Positions 9,010 to 17,496 of a stretch of DNA of 64,000 nt are shown piece by piece. The number at the start of each line of letters is the position of its first letter. The first letter of the stretch is position 1. A program made the translations under genes and the position numbers. Below the pieces are notes generated by a model that worked only from the letters and a program-made list of their open reading frames with translations, was not told the DNA's origin and ran no database searches. Origin of the DNA: Shewanella sp. ANA-3 (GTDB lineage: Bacteria; Pseudomonadota; Gammaproteobacteria; Enterobacterales; Shewanellaceae); contig NC_008577.1 in assembly GCF_000203935.1 (NCBI RefSeq), forward strand, positions 4,340,001-4,404,000. Reading direction: 5' to 3'.

Positions 9010-10113
9010 ATGAGTCTTGCTGATTCCGTATTAGCCGTAAACAACGATTTACCCATCCGCACCAACAGCCCAGTCCATAGCGGCAAGGTACGTAGCGTTT
9101 ACTGGCTAACCGACGCCGACAGCCGCCGTTTAATTCAAACCAAGGGCTACAATGTGCCCGAAGATACGCCGCTTGCCATTATGGTGATTAGCGACCGTAT
9201 CTCAGCCTTCGACTGCATCTTCCACGGTGAAGGCGGATTAAAAGGCATTCCAGGTAAAGGCGCGGCATTAAATGCCATTTCTAATCATTGGTTTAAGTTA
9301 TTTGCCGAAAACGGTTTAGCCGACAGCCACATTTTAGATATTCCGCATCCCTTCGTTTGGATAGTCCAAAAAGCCCGCCCAATTAAAGTCGAAGCCATTT
9401 GCCGCCAATACATTACCGGCTCAATGTGGCGCGCCTACTCTAAGGGCGAGCGCGTATTCTGCGGCATCACACTGCCAGAAGGCTTAGAGAAAGATCAAAA
9501 GCTGCCAGATTTGCTGATCACCCCTTCGACCAAAGGCATCTTAACCGGTATTCCCGGTGTGCCCGCGCAGGACGATGTGAACATCAGCCGAGCCGATATC
9601 GAAGCCAACTATCAAGCCTTTGGTTTTGAAAAGGTAGAAGATATAGACCTGTACGAGAAGCTGTTAAAAGATGGTTTTAAGGTGATTTCAAAGGCCCTAG
9701 CCGACCTTGACCAAGTGTTTGTGGATACCAAGTTCGAGTTTGGTTATGTGACCGATAAAAACGGCAACTCAAAACTGATCTATATGGATGAAGTGGGCAC
9801 CCCAGACTCATCCCGCATTTGGGACGGCGCCGCCTACCGCGATGGTAAAATCCTTGAAAACTCTAAGGAAGGCTTCCGTCAGTTCCTGCTGAACCACTTC
9901 CCCGATCCAGATATTCTGCTCAACAAAGACAGAATGCCAGAGCGCGAAGCCCTCGCCCGCGATAACGCCCTGCCATTAGAGGCCATGATGAATGTGTCAC
10001 GCACTTACACCGGCATCGCCGAGAAGGTGACTGGCGCGGCAATCCCGCTGCCAGCGAATCCAAAGGCAGATATCATCAAGATCCTACGGGAAGAGTATGA
10101 TCTGATTGTTTAA
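9010..10113 (+). CDS. purC: Phosphoribosylaminoimidazole-succinocarboxamide (SAICAR) synthase
   Basis: SAICAR synthase of purine biosynthesis, joining CAIR and aspartate with ATP. It is the long form (367 residues), unlike the ~237-residue E. coli enzyme. Signature blocks are SGKVRSVYW near the start (phosphate-binding loop), ISDRISAFDCIF, RQYITGSMWRAYSKGER and LIYMDEVGTPDSSRIWD. The ATG at 9010 follows AAAGGAAT with suitable spacing; an in-frame extension to 8974 has no such site. The gene is monocistronic, ending at a strong terminator. Confidence 0.95.
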   Translation: MSLADSVLAVNNDLPIRTNSPVHSGKVRSVYWLTDADSRRLIQTKGYNVPEDTPLAIMVISDRISAFDCIFHGEGGLKGIPGKGAALNAISNHWFKLFAENGLADSHILDIPHPFVWIVQKARPIKVEAICRQYITGSMWRAYSKGERVFCGITLPEGLEKDQKLPDLLITPSTKGILTGIPGVPAQDDVNISRADIEANYQAFGFEKVEDIDLYEKLLKDGFKVISKALADLDQVFVDTKFEFGYVTDKNGNSKLIYMDEVGTPDSSRIWDGAAYRDGKILENSKEGFRQFLLNHFPDPDILLNKDRMPEREALARDNALPLEAMMNVSRTYTGIAEKVTGAAIPLPANPKADIIKILREEYDLIV

Positions 10114-10155
10114 TCAGCTCTGCTGTGGTTAGGGTGTTACCCTCAACCTAAATTG

Positions 10156-10180
10156 AAAAAGGCGCTTAGGCGCCTTTTTT
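10156..10180 (+). terminator. Terminator after purC
   Basis: AAAAAGGCGC-TTA-GGCGCCTTTTTT hairpin followed by a T run, 43 bases after the purC stop. It marks the left edge of the accessory patch that follows. Confidence 0.88.
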
Positions 10181-10241
10181 GTTTTTCAAACTGGGTTTGG
10201 ATTTATGTGTATGAATTCATTCAGAGAAAATCTAAGACAAG

Positions 10242-10480
10242 ATCAAAGTCGTGGGGCTTCACCCCACACCCGACCAAGGAGGACTGCTCGTCCTATCCTC
10301 CTTGGATGCTCCAAGACGCCCCAACGGAGTTGAAAGCCCCTTGGGCATTTAGCGTCCTTATGCTATCGCGTCAGACGCTCGTCCCTGATTCGACTGACGC
10401 TATCTCGGCATCCATGCCTCGACCACGCAACGGACACCAATCCCCTGCGGCAACTCCGAGGGGAGGTGAACTTCTCTTAC
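10242..10480 (+). repeat. Structured repeat element, copy A (REP-like)
   Basis: Intergenic element of about 240 bases. It opens with a 36-bp segment (10242-10277) that recurs exactly, inverted, at 12031-12066. In order it has hairpin GTGGGG-CTTCA-CCCCAC, hairpin CCAAGGAGGA...TCCTCCTTGG, an internal palindrome GGCATCCATGCC (10407-10418) and an end GAGGGGAGGTGAACTTCT. Copy B has the same parts in the same order. The open frame through this copy (10153-10596) is repeat-derived and I do not call it a gene. It looks like a REP/MITE-type repeat, but its family is not known to me. Confidence 0.8.
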
Positions 10481-10650
10481 AAAAGTGTGAACTTTTAATC
10501 CTCAAAGATTTGAGCTTGCCAGATCTTCATGACAGGTATCATTGTGCGGAATGGTTGATAACAACCTACAACAATGATAATTTCCATTTATTTTAAAAAT
10601 ATTTTTTATTCTCTTAATAAAATACGTTTCTCATCAATCTAAGTAATGAA

Positions 10651-11577
10651 ATGAGCAAAAAAATATATAAATATATTGGTCCTAAAATTTTAGAGCAGGC
10701 CTTTTATAGACAAGGTTTCTGTCGTGTGAAGTGCTCTTATCCAAAAGATTATAATGATCCATATGAACTATTTCTGACTGTAGATTTTAATGATGAACCT
10801 GAAGTGCTGGCTTTTTATAATGAAGTAATTGAAGAGATACCACAGTATCCTACATCTTGTTTTTCTAACTCTCCTATTGTAACTCCAATGTGGGCCCATT
10901 ATGGACAAAACTCTCAAGGTTTTGTAATCGAATTTGATGAAAATAAAATTTTAAAAGCAATAGAAAATGCTCGAATAGACGATGTCGATTATAAAGATAA
11001 GCCTAGCGAAGAATTATCCAATCTTTTACATCGTGCTTGTTTTATTGGAAAACCAAGGTACACCATGTTTCTATGGAGAGGTGTCCTAAGTTCAGCGTAT
11101 TTTACAAAAAACTCATGTTGGAGCTACGAGTTAGAGAGAAGACTTGTTGTAAAAAATGAGGATATTGAAAATATTGGTGGTCTCATGATCCTAAATATTC
11201 CTATCGACTGCGTATCAGCCATCATTGCTGGCTCTAAAGCAGAACAGGAATACCTTGAAAAGTGTAGAGATTTATCTGATTCACTTAATATCCCTTACTT
11301 TCAAACGACTATAGGGAAAAGCTCATCAACACCATATTTACTTACCAAAGACTCCAAAAGTTTCATCTTCGATAGCGATAAAATTCGCCCCGCGTCTCAT
11401 GCATGTAAAAACTGCAGGGAACCAATTATTGCAGATAAGGAAATGTGCTCATGGTGTTGTATTACAGAATATCATCAGCAAAATGCAGCATACCGAAATC
11501 CGATGAGAGCATTAGACCATGCTGGGATATTAGAGCAATATGTCAGATCATTTCCTAACATAACAAAAAAATCTTAG
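10651..11577 (+). CDS. DUF2971-type protein with C-terminal cysteine cluster
   Basis: 308-residue cytoplasmic protein, no signal or membrane segment. Family-typical blocks are YKYIGP at the start, CFSNSPIVTPMWAHYGQNSQGFVIEF around residues 70-95 and a later SYELERRLVV. DUF2971 has no settled function. Unusually there is a zinc-ribbon-like tail, with C252, C255, C266 and C269 as CxxC...CxxC. The gene is visibly AT-rich against its GC-richer neighbours, stands alone, and is bracketed by inverted copies of a structured repeat, all signs of acquisition. The start ATG at 10651 follows AATGAA with no strong Shine-Dalgarno. A defence or toxin role is possible from context but not shown. Confidence 0.75.
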   Translation: MSKKIYKYIGPKILEQAFYRQGFCRVKCSYPKDYNDPYELFLTVDFNDEPEVLAFYNEVIEEIPQYPTSCFSNSPIVTPMWAHYGQNSQGFVIEFDENKILKAIENARIDDVDYKDKPSEELSNLLHRACFIGKPRYTMFLWRGVLSSAYFTKNSCWSYELERRLVVKNEDIENIGGLMILNIPIDCVSAIIAGSKAEQEYLEKCRDLSDSLNIPYFQTTIGKSSSTPYLLTKDSKSFIFDSDKIRPASHACKNCREPIIADKEMCSWCCITEYHQQNAAYRNPMRALDHAGILEQYVRSFPNITKKS

Positions 11578-11817
11578 TGATATAGAACATCACTATCTTA
11601 GAACAATATTTCTAGAATCCTAAAACCTTACTTATCGGAAAATTTTACTGTTTATCGTAGAATTTATAGTTACATTAACTGAGTACCATTTTGTCCCTAC
11701 ACTTGTGCTCTATTCAAATCAAATCTTAGATCTTCTGTGATCCTATATCCTAAAGTACGCCGATTTGAAGATATGAAAACCACAACTCTTTCGGAAATCA
11801 ATAGCGAACACTTAAAT
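11578..11817. other. AT-rich non-coding segment downstream of the DUF2971 gene
   Basis: This stretch shares the low-GC character of the DUF2971 gene and ends abruptly at repeat copy B. No gene, clear terminator or RNA gene is visible. Confidence 0.5.
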
Positions 11818-12066
11818 AGCAGGAGTTCACCTTCCCCTGCGAAGTTGCTGAAGGGCGCTGAAGAAAATCGCGTGAGCGAGGCATGGATGCCGAGTTAGCT
11901 TTCGGGGTACAGGATGTACCATCGGAAGCGTTAGCGATTTTCGAATAAGCACGAAGCCACTAACCAATGCATCTAACTTCGCTAGGGACGCCGGGGGATT
12001 TCCAAAAGGGGAACAGGCGTTTTTCCCCTTTTGGTCGGGTGTGGGGTGAAGCCCCACGACTTTGAT
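11818..12066 (-). repeat. Structured repeat element, copy B (inverted relative to copy A)
   Basis: Read on the reverse strand from 12066, it repeats the plan of copy A: the identical 36-bp head (12066-12031), hairpin GTGGGG-CTTCA-CCCCAC, a second hairpin CCAAAAGGGGAA...TTCCCCTTTTGG, the GGCATCCATGCC palindrome (11879-11892 region) and an end GGGGAAGGTGAACTCCT. The second hairpin has a different sequence from copy A yet pairs fully. The open frame at 11827-12057 is part of the repeat and is not called as a gene. Confidence 0.8.
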
Positions 12067-12112
12067 TCACCTCGGCCGTTAGGCCGCAATGACTATACAT
12101 CAACATAAACAA

Positions 12113-12140
12113 GTGTGAGATGAAGTCCCACGACTTTGAC
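12113..12140 (-). repeat. Partial third copy of the repeat head
   Basis: On the reverse strand this reads GTCAAAGTCGTGGGACTTCA followed by TCTCACAC, nearly the head of copies A and B. The hairpin becomes GTGGGA/TCTCAC: the closing G:C pair is now A:T and one pair is G:T, so pairing is kept. Only the head is present. Confidence 0.65.
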
Positions 12141-12232
12141 TTTGGTTTTGATTTTCTAAAGGAACCATCAACAGTCTAAATAAGCTAAAGAAGACTGATG
12201 AAAGTAAGAAAGTTGCCATCTTCAACCCAAGG

Positions 12233-13024
12233 TTAAATCTTCACACAGACAAACAGCGCATTACCTGAGCTTAAATCCCATGGGACGATTTTTTCATAAT
12301 CGTGTTCAAAGATATGCACTTCAAAATATGGCGCGAGTAACGCTTGCAGCTCCGCAAAACTGGTCGCGACCATAGTATGTTGGTCTTGCCATAACTCAGT
12401 CTGATGCGCAGATGTATCGGCATCGGCGTCTACATCAGCCTGTTGAGTAAAAGGCTGGTGACTCTTTGCAATACTCAGGTTTAATGACTAGTTTTCGCCT
12501 TGACCACTGTAATGCCAGCCAGATTCAAAGGCAAAATGGTGCCCCTCAAACTCGGCAAAATGCTTAATCGATAAGCGGTTATCGATGCGGTGCTTATCAA
12601 CCGAGTTAAAACAAAATATCCCACCGTCATTTAGGGCGCGGTGCACGCTGGCAATACAACTCTTAAGGCGCTCGATGCCCGCACTGTAATGAATGGAATA
12701 TAAAAAACAGGTAATTAAATCGACTGGCTGCTCGAGATAAAAGGCGGTCATATCCTGTAGATTAAACTGCGCCTCAGGGCAGCGGCGCATGGCCATATCG
12801 AGCATGGGTTGATTAATATCCAGACCACGACATTGATAGCCAAGGTCGATAAAGTGCCGCACATGCGGGCCTGTGCCGCAGGCTAGATCGAGGTGTTGCT
12901 TGCCATTATTGCCTAAGAACTGATGCAATCGATGGATACTCGCACTCTGTTGTTGATAGTTGATATCGGAGCACATGAGATCGTAATAACCGGAAAGATC
13001 GGTATAAAGCGCGTTAGAAGACAT
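12233..13024 (-). pseudogene. SAM-dependent methyltransferase interrupted by an in-frame TAG
   Basis: Class I methyltransferase: residues 1-60 carry YYDLMCSDINY and the SAM-binding motif LDLACGTGPHVRHF, followed by GLDINQPMLDMA and DLITCFLYSIHY. Translation from 13024 stops at TAG (12488-12490) after 178 codons (...HYSGQGEN). The same frame then continues without another stop for about 84 codons to TAA at 12233-12235, ending LAPYFEVHIFEHDYEKIVPW...FVCVKI, a normal methyltransferase C-terminus. The full frame of about 263 codons fits the family length. A single base change (for example CAG or GAG to TAG) explains the break. The substrate is unknown. The shortened protein could still fold around the SAM site, but lacks the final strands. 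Confidence 0.85.
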
Positions 13025-13231
13025 AGCGGCAAACAGGAGCCATAGGCAATTAAGGGTGGCGCATGATATATCAGTTGGCTAAGAACCGATACACGCAATT
13101 CCGCCCTAGAGTCGAGTACAAAACGCGAGAATCCATTTTATTCAATAAACAGTCCACTAGGATAAAGATGGGGCAGGTGTTTTCTTCAATTCGGTTCGCT
13201 GAGTGGGATATGCCTTCACGGCCAAGCATAT

Positions 13232-13262
13232 AAAAATGGGCTGCTCAGTTGAGCGGCCCATT
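13232..13262 (-). terminator. Terminator of the SIMPL-domain gene
   Basis: Arms AATGGGCTGCTCA (13235-13247) and TGAGCGGCCCATT (13250-13262) pair with one mismatch around a GT loop; on the reverse strand the hairpin is followed by TTTTTAT. Confidence 0.85.
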
Positions 13263-13292
13263 GCGATAGAGAGCCATACCCACATTGCGGTT

Positions 13293-14003
13293 TTATTTGA
13301 GTTTATAAACCACTTCGACTCTGTCTTCGATAGTGACTTGACCATATTGATAGCTTTCGGCGGCTCCCATGGCATCGGCCTTAGCATTCATACGTAACAT
13401 CACGGGCTGCACAGGTCGTTGATCGTAATAACGAATTTGCCACACCTTACCTAAGTTCTCCCCAAATCCCTTGGCTAAGCTTTCGGCTTTTTGTTTAGCA
13501 TCGACAATGGCCGCTTGGCGCGCCTTGGCCACATACTCGGCCTCTTTGCTCGACTTAAGGGCGATATTGTTAACCCTGTTAATCCCCTCCTCTAAGGCGG
13601 AGTCCAGAATGGTATTTAAGCGGGCTAAATCACTAATAGTGACTGTGATTTGACGACTCGCGGTATAACCACTCAGCTCGGGCGCCTTATCTTGGGCATA
13701 CACATATTGCGGTTGCAGATTTAAGTTAGCGCTTTGGATTTGCTCCTTGGTAATACCCGCGGCGGTTAAACGGGCGATAAATTTCGCCACTGCGGCATCC
13801 GAATTATCCTTGGCGGCCTTAGCCTCTTTCTCGGTAACGGCCACTTCGACATTAAGCTCGGCCATATCGGGCTCAACCTGAATTTGGCTCACTCCCATGG
13901 TTTCGATATGGGGGAAATCCACGTCGGCGGCCATCGCCTTAGCGGTAAATACACCAGAAAAAAGACCACCAGCCACTAATACAGCTAAAAGAGAATGCTT
14001 CAT
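13293..14003 (-). CDS. SIMPL-domain (DUF541) periplasmic protein
   Basis: 236-residue exported protein with signal peptide MKHSLLAVLVAGGLFSGVFTAKAMAA and a SIMPL/DUF541 domain over the rest (for example GVSQIQVEPDMAELNVEVAV and YTASRQITVTISDLARLNTILD). Relatives include E. coli YggE and BP26 of Brucella, which form ring-like periplasmic or outer-membrane assemblies; YggE is linked to oxidative-stress tolerance. The ATG at 14003 is chosen because TTGGAG lies just upstream as ribosome site; four upstream codons in frame start at TTG inside that site. Monocistronic, closed by a strong terminator. Confidence 0.85.
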   Translation of the reverse strand: MKHSLLAVLVAGGLFSGVFTAKAMAADVDFPHIETMGVSQIQVEPDMAELNVEVAVTEKEAKAAKDNSDAAVAKFIARLTAAGITKEQIQSANLNLQPQYVYAQDKAPELSGYTASRQITVTISDLARLNTILDSALEEGINRVNNIALKSSKEAEYVAKARQAAIVDAKQKAESLAKGFGENLGKVWQIRYYDQRPVQPVMLRMNAKADAMGAAESYQYGQVTIEDRVEVVYKLK

Positions 14004-14423
14004 TATTAACTCCAACTAAATCATTTAAGGCGAGACTGCCGTGGTTCTGACGCGGCGGCTATCGGCTAAAAGTACGACTCACTGTACCAATATGTAACAG
14101 CACGATTTGTCGTCCGTTGTGATAGCCGCGCATCATGCAAACTACCCCTATAAACGCGGGCAAAAATAAAAAGGGTTAATTTTTTTGAAAATTTTTTAAA
14201 TCGGCGGCGAGCGGCAGTGCACTGCGCCATTCAAACCTTAAAGCCATTCGCCCAAGATGAAATGCGGCGGGATAACAGAGCAGCGGACTCTGCCGCGCCA
14301 CAACTGGTAGAAACGCCCTCTTGGCTGTACACTTTTCACCCAAAGACACTGTACCTTTTAATCACTTCAGGTATAATCCGCGCTCTTTTTACGGCGCTCT
14401 TTTATCAGCATCAGCGAGACACC
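14004..14423. other. Divergent intergenic region between the SIMPL gene and rimO
   Basis: Contains a perfect TATAAT at 14372-14377, suitably placed as -10 box for rimO, with only a poor -35 (CTGTAC-like). Open reading continues upstream of the rimO start from 14217, but that extension does not resemble RimO and would overlap this promoter. Nothing else is visible. Confidence 0.45.
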
Positions 14424-15866
14424 ATGACAGTTGAAACTTTTAATCCTAAGCAAACAACCACGCTTGAGACCCCAGCCAAGACATTAGAAGCAGCGAGTGC
14501 TGACTTAGCTAATGCCGAAAGTGCTACCGGGAATCGCATCGGTTTCGTGTCTTTGGGTTGCCCAAAAAACCTAGTGGACTCAGAGCGCATTCTGACCCAA
14601 TTACGCATCGACGGCTATGAAGTCACCAACAGCTACGATAATGCCGATCTGGTTATCGTCAACACCTGTGGCTTTATCGATGCGGCGGTTGAAGAATCCT
14701 TAGATGCGGTGCGCGAAGCCCTAGAAGAAAACGGCAAAGTGATCGTGACTGGCTGTTTAGGCGCCAAGGAAAACCAAATTCGTGAAGTGCACCCAGACGT
14801 GCTCGAAATCACCGGCCCACACAGCTACGAAGCCGTGTTAAAGCATGTACACAAGTACGTGCCAAAACCAGAGCACAACCCATTTACCTCGTTAATCCCA
14901 CAAACTGGGGTTAAGTTAACGCCTAAGCATTACGCTTACTTAAAGATTTCAGAAGGTTGTGATAACCGTTGTACCTTCTGCATCATCCCAGCACTGCGTG
15001 GCGATTTAGATAGCCGTCCAGCCGGTAGCGTATTAGATGAAGCCAAGCGTTTGGTTGAATCAGGCGTGCAAGAAATTTTAGTCGTAAGCCAAGACACCTC
15101 TGCCTACGGCAAAGACAAGGGCGGCCGCACCGATTTCTGGAACGGTATGCCGGTGAAGCAAGACATCACTAGCCTTGCCCGCCAACTGGGCAAGATGGGC
15201 GCTTGGGTACGTTTACACTACATCTACCCATACCCATGGGTTGACGATCTGATCCCATTAATGGCCGAAGGCTTAATCCTGCCTTACTTAGACATTCCAA
15301 TGCAGCACGCCAGCCCTCGCATCCTGAAAATGATGAAGCGTCCAGGCCGTGTTGACCGTCAGTTAGAAGCGATTCAACGCTGGCGCGAAATCTGCCCAGA
15401 CTTGGTGATCCGCTCAACCTTTATCGTGGGCTTCCCTGGCGAAACCGAAGAAGACTTCGAAATGTTGCTCGACTTCCTGCGTGAAGCGCGCCTCGACCGC
15501 GTAGGCTGCTTCAAGTACTCAGAAGTGGAAGGCGCAGTCGCCAACACCATCGCTGAACTTATCAGCGAAGACGTGAAGGAAGACAGATACCACAGATTTA
15601 TGGAAGTCCAAGCCGAGATCAGCGCCGAGCGTTTAGCCCGTTTCGTTGGCCGCACTATGGATATTCTGATCGATGACGTAGACGAAGAAGGCGCCATTGG
15701 CCGCAGCTTCGCCGATGCCCCAGAAATCGACGGCATGGTCTTTATCAACGGTGAAACCGAACTCGAACCCGGCATGTTAGTCCGCGCTGTGATCACTCAC
15801 TCGGACGAGCACGATCTGTGGGCTGAGTTAGTCGACGCCGATGCAGAAGATGATATCGAGGCTTAA
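14424..15866 (+). CDS. rimO: Ribosomal protein S12 methylthiotransferase RimO
   Basis: Radical-SAM methylthiotransferase that modifies an aspartate of ribosomal protein S12. From the ATG at 14424 it has 480 residues: an N-terminal UPF0004 domain with cluster cysteines C46, C82 and C111, the radical-SAM motif CDNRCTFC (C179, C183, C186), and a C-terminal TRAM domain. The first ~37 residues (MTVETFNPKQTTTLETPAKT...) are a tail absent from the 441-residue E. coli protein. An upstream in-frame extension to 14217 is rejected because it crosses a TATAAT promoter and lacks family likeness. MiaB is excluded by the S12-type sequence ALRGDLDSRP. Confidence 0.93.
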   Translation: MTVETFNPKQTTTLETPAKTLEAASADLANAESATGNRIGFVSLGCPKNLVDSERILTQLRIDGYEVTNSYDNADLVIVNTCGFIDAAVEESLDAVREALEENGKVIVTGCLGAKENQIREVHPDVLEITGPHSYEAVLKHVHKYVPKPEHNPFTSLIPQTGVKLTPKHYAYLKISEGCDNRCTFCIIPALRGDLDSRPAGSVLDEAKRLVESGVQEILVVSQDTSAYGKDKGGRTDFWNGMPVKQDITSLARQLGKMGAWVRLHYIYPYPWVDDLIPLMAEGLILPYLDIPMQHASPRILKMMKRPGRVDRQLEAIQRWREICPDLVIRSTFIVGFPGETEEDFEMLLDFLREARLDRVGCFKYSEVEGAVANTIAELISEDVKEDRYHRFMEVQAEISAERLARFVGRTMDILIDDVDEEGAIGRSFADAPEIDGMVFINGETELEPGMLVRAVITHSDEHDLWAELVDADAEDDIEA

Positions 15867-15936
15867 GCACTCGACTTAAGCGTGCTACTAAAGCGCTTGC
15901 CCTAAGCAGTCGATTAGCCGGATTAAAAACATAAAT

Positions 15937-15982
15937 AGCGAGCCCTTGATATTAATACTAATAGTCAAGGGCTCGCTTTTTT
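15937..15982 (+). terminator. Terminator after rimO
   Basis: Arms AGCGAGCCCTTGA (15937-15949) and TCAAGGGCTCGCT (15965-15977) are perfectly complementary and followed by TTTTT. Confidence 0.88.
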
Positions 15983-16138
15983 ATGGGCAATCGTTACCAG
16001 CCTAGTGATAGGCATTGAAGGAAATAGGCTGCCAATGGCAGAGCAGATAAGTTGAGGAATAGGCTCAGGAATGGTGCGTTAAGAGGCTTACTGGATAAAA
16101 ATCAAAGAGAAATCGAGCAGAGATAAGGGAAAAACAAG

Positions 16139-16396
16139 TTACAAGGCGAGCAAACTTAAAGCTTTAACACTAGGCACCAGCGAGGCAAGCCCCATAAAGT
16201 CGAAAGGGGTATCGCCCCTGTGCTGATACCCCTTTCGGTTTGCTGCTTTACGGTTGTAAGACCCTTTGCCCTTTTTCGGCTTTTCGGTTCGCATTCTAAA
16301 CAGTGAACTTGTCACCACTGCCTTGAGTGCGTTGTCGGTAATAGTGCCGCGACCATTTTCATGCTCGAGCACGCTAGTCTCTTTAAGCTTTGCCAT
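16139..16396 (-). CDS. arfA: Alternative ribosome-rescue factor ArfA
   Basis: 85-residue protein. ITDNALKAVVTSSLFRMRTEKPKKGKGSYNRK is the ArfA core (E. coli: [31 protein letters not shown]). ArfA enters stalled ribosomes on mRNAs lacking a stop codon and recruits RF2. The C-terminal hydrophobic tail (FMGLASLVPSVKALSLLAL) marks the full-length, normally unstable product. A perfect 13-bp hairpin covers codons 54-66, as in the E. coli gene, where truncation of the mRNA makes ArfA itself a nonstop product controlled by tmRNA. The N-terminus is about ten residues longer than E. coli ArfA. The ribosome site is AGGAG before the ATG. Confidence 0.92.
   Translation of the reverse strand: MAKLKETSVLEHENGRGTITDNALKAVVTSSLFRMRTEKPKKGKGSYNRKAANRKGYQHRGDTPFDFMGLASLVPSVKALSLLAL
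16201..16237 (-). promoter_or_regulatory. Hairpin inside arfA (mRNA truncation signal)
   Basis: On the arfA strand, CGAAAGGGGTATC (16237-16225) and GATACCCCTTTCG (16213-16201) form a perfect 13-bp stem with an 11-base loop, within codons 54-66. In E. coli the equivalent stem is processed by RNase III and/or acts in termination, giving stop-less arfA mRNA. The role here is inferred from that precedent and the identical placement. Confidence 0.8.
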
Positions 16397-16650
16397 AGGA
16401 ACTCCTCAGTTAATATTTACAGGCCAAATGCACCTCACCCGACCTGCGGCGACACTATAGCGCAATATGACAGGATGTACAGAGTTTGTGCAGTAGTGCA
16501 AAGAATCTCTCTTTTTATTATCAAAAAGTATGATAGATTAATTCAATAAAAATAATACATTAGGCTAACAAGCCTTCGCCTTAGTTGTACTTTTAGCTCG
16601 CCCATTGGCGGCAAGATTACCCTTTGTAATCACGGGATAAGGAGATCATT
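16397..16650. other. arfA / solute-binding-protein divergent gap
   Basis: A 254-base gap that must hold promoters for both genes. It is AT-rich around 16500-16560. No RNA gene or repeat was recognised. Confidence 0.4.
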
Positions 16651-17496
16651 TTGCAGTTTGCAGTTATTTATCGGCCTTTGCTTAGCCTCGTTTTCTTGTT
16701 ACTCAGCTTCTTCCCCAGTCTCGCGCAGGCTTTTTCAAGCTCTGAGTGCATCATTACCATGGGGTATCGCACCAGTGAGCGCCTTCCCTTTATCGAGCAC
16801 GACCCAAATAACCAAGGCTTCTACCACGACATATATCAAGCCGCCGCCGAACGGATTGGTTGCAAACTCAGGATCACGCGGGCGCCTAAGATGCGGATTT
16901 TACGGGATTTAAAACTCGGTAATATCGACTTTTACCCAGGCCTGAGTTTTAGTGAAGAGCGCGCCCAATTTGCCTATTTTATCCCTAATGGCCTGTCGGA
17001 GCGCGCCATCGGCATTAGCCGTGCGGGAGCCGCTAATATCAGTTCGTTAGAGCAGTTGTCCCAGAGTGGGATGACACTATTAATCGCCCCCGGCAGTTAC
17101 GACTTTAACGGCTTACCAGAGACCATGTCGGTACGTAAACCGCCCGAACTCGATGTGCCTAAGGCCTTAGATTACCTGCTTGCCAGCCAAGGGGATTTTT
17201 TTATCTACGATCAGGCCACCATCAGCTACTACCTTAAACAGCGGGACATGAGCCAATTTAAGCTGCACCCTAATTGCTGCCAGCAGCCTCAGGCCATGTA
17301 TCTGGGGTTTTCGAAAAAAAGCCGCCATTTTCGCGGGCAGCATAACCCCAATTACCGAGCAGACTTACCCGTCAGCCCAGATAACAGCCCCAACAGACTC
17401 GCCGAAGATTCGAAGGCCTATGAGTTTGCTAAGGCACTCGCCGCCATGGATGCCGAAGGGGAAACCCAGCGTATCTACTTCAATCACTTCGGTTAA
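16651..17496 (+). CDS. Periplasmic solute-binding-like protein (SBP_bac_3 type)
   Basis: 281 residues with signal peptide MQFAVIYRPLLSLVFLLLSF...SLAQA, then a type-2 periplasmic binding fold: IITMGYRTSERLPFIE, GFYHDIYQAAAERIGCKLRI, LKLGNIDFYPGLSFSEERAQFAYF. No transporter genes are adjacent; orphan proteins of this kind are common in Shewanella and may sense or bind rather than feed an ABC importer. The ligand is unknown. The start is TTG at 16651 with a strong ATAAGGAG site, a non-ATG start well supported by the signal peptide that follows. Confidence 0.78.
   Translation: MQFAVIYRPLLSLVFLLLSFFPSLAQAFSSSECIITMGYRTSERLPFIEHDPNNQGFYHDIYQAAAERIGCKLRITRAPKMRILRDLKLGNIDFYPGLSFSEERAQFAYFIPNGLSERAIGISRAGAANISSLEQLSQSGMTLLIAPGSYDFNGLPETMSVRKPPELDVPKALDYLLASQGDFFIYDQATISYYLKQRDMSQFKLHPNCCQQPQAMYLGFSKKSRHFRGQHNPNYRADLPVSPDNSPNRLAEDSKAYEFAKALAAMDAEGETQRIYFNHFG

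Noticed and set aside
8712..9023. Open frame of 103 codons before purC
   Set aside because: Overlaps the purC start in another frame, has no family resemblance or clear ribosome site, and lies in the purC promoter region.
10153..10596. Open frame of 147 codons over repeat copy A
   Set aside because: Starts within the purC terminator and translates the hairpin repeat; no protein-like pattern.
11827..12057. Open frame of 76 codons over repeat copy B
   Set aside because: Entirely made of the repeat element; explained better as a repeat than as a gene.
14217..14423. N-terminal extension of rimO
   Set aside because: Crosses a TATAAT promoter and does not resemble RimO.
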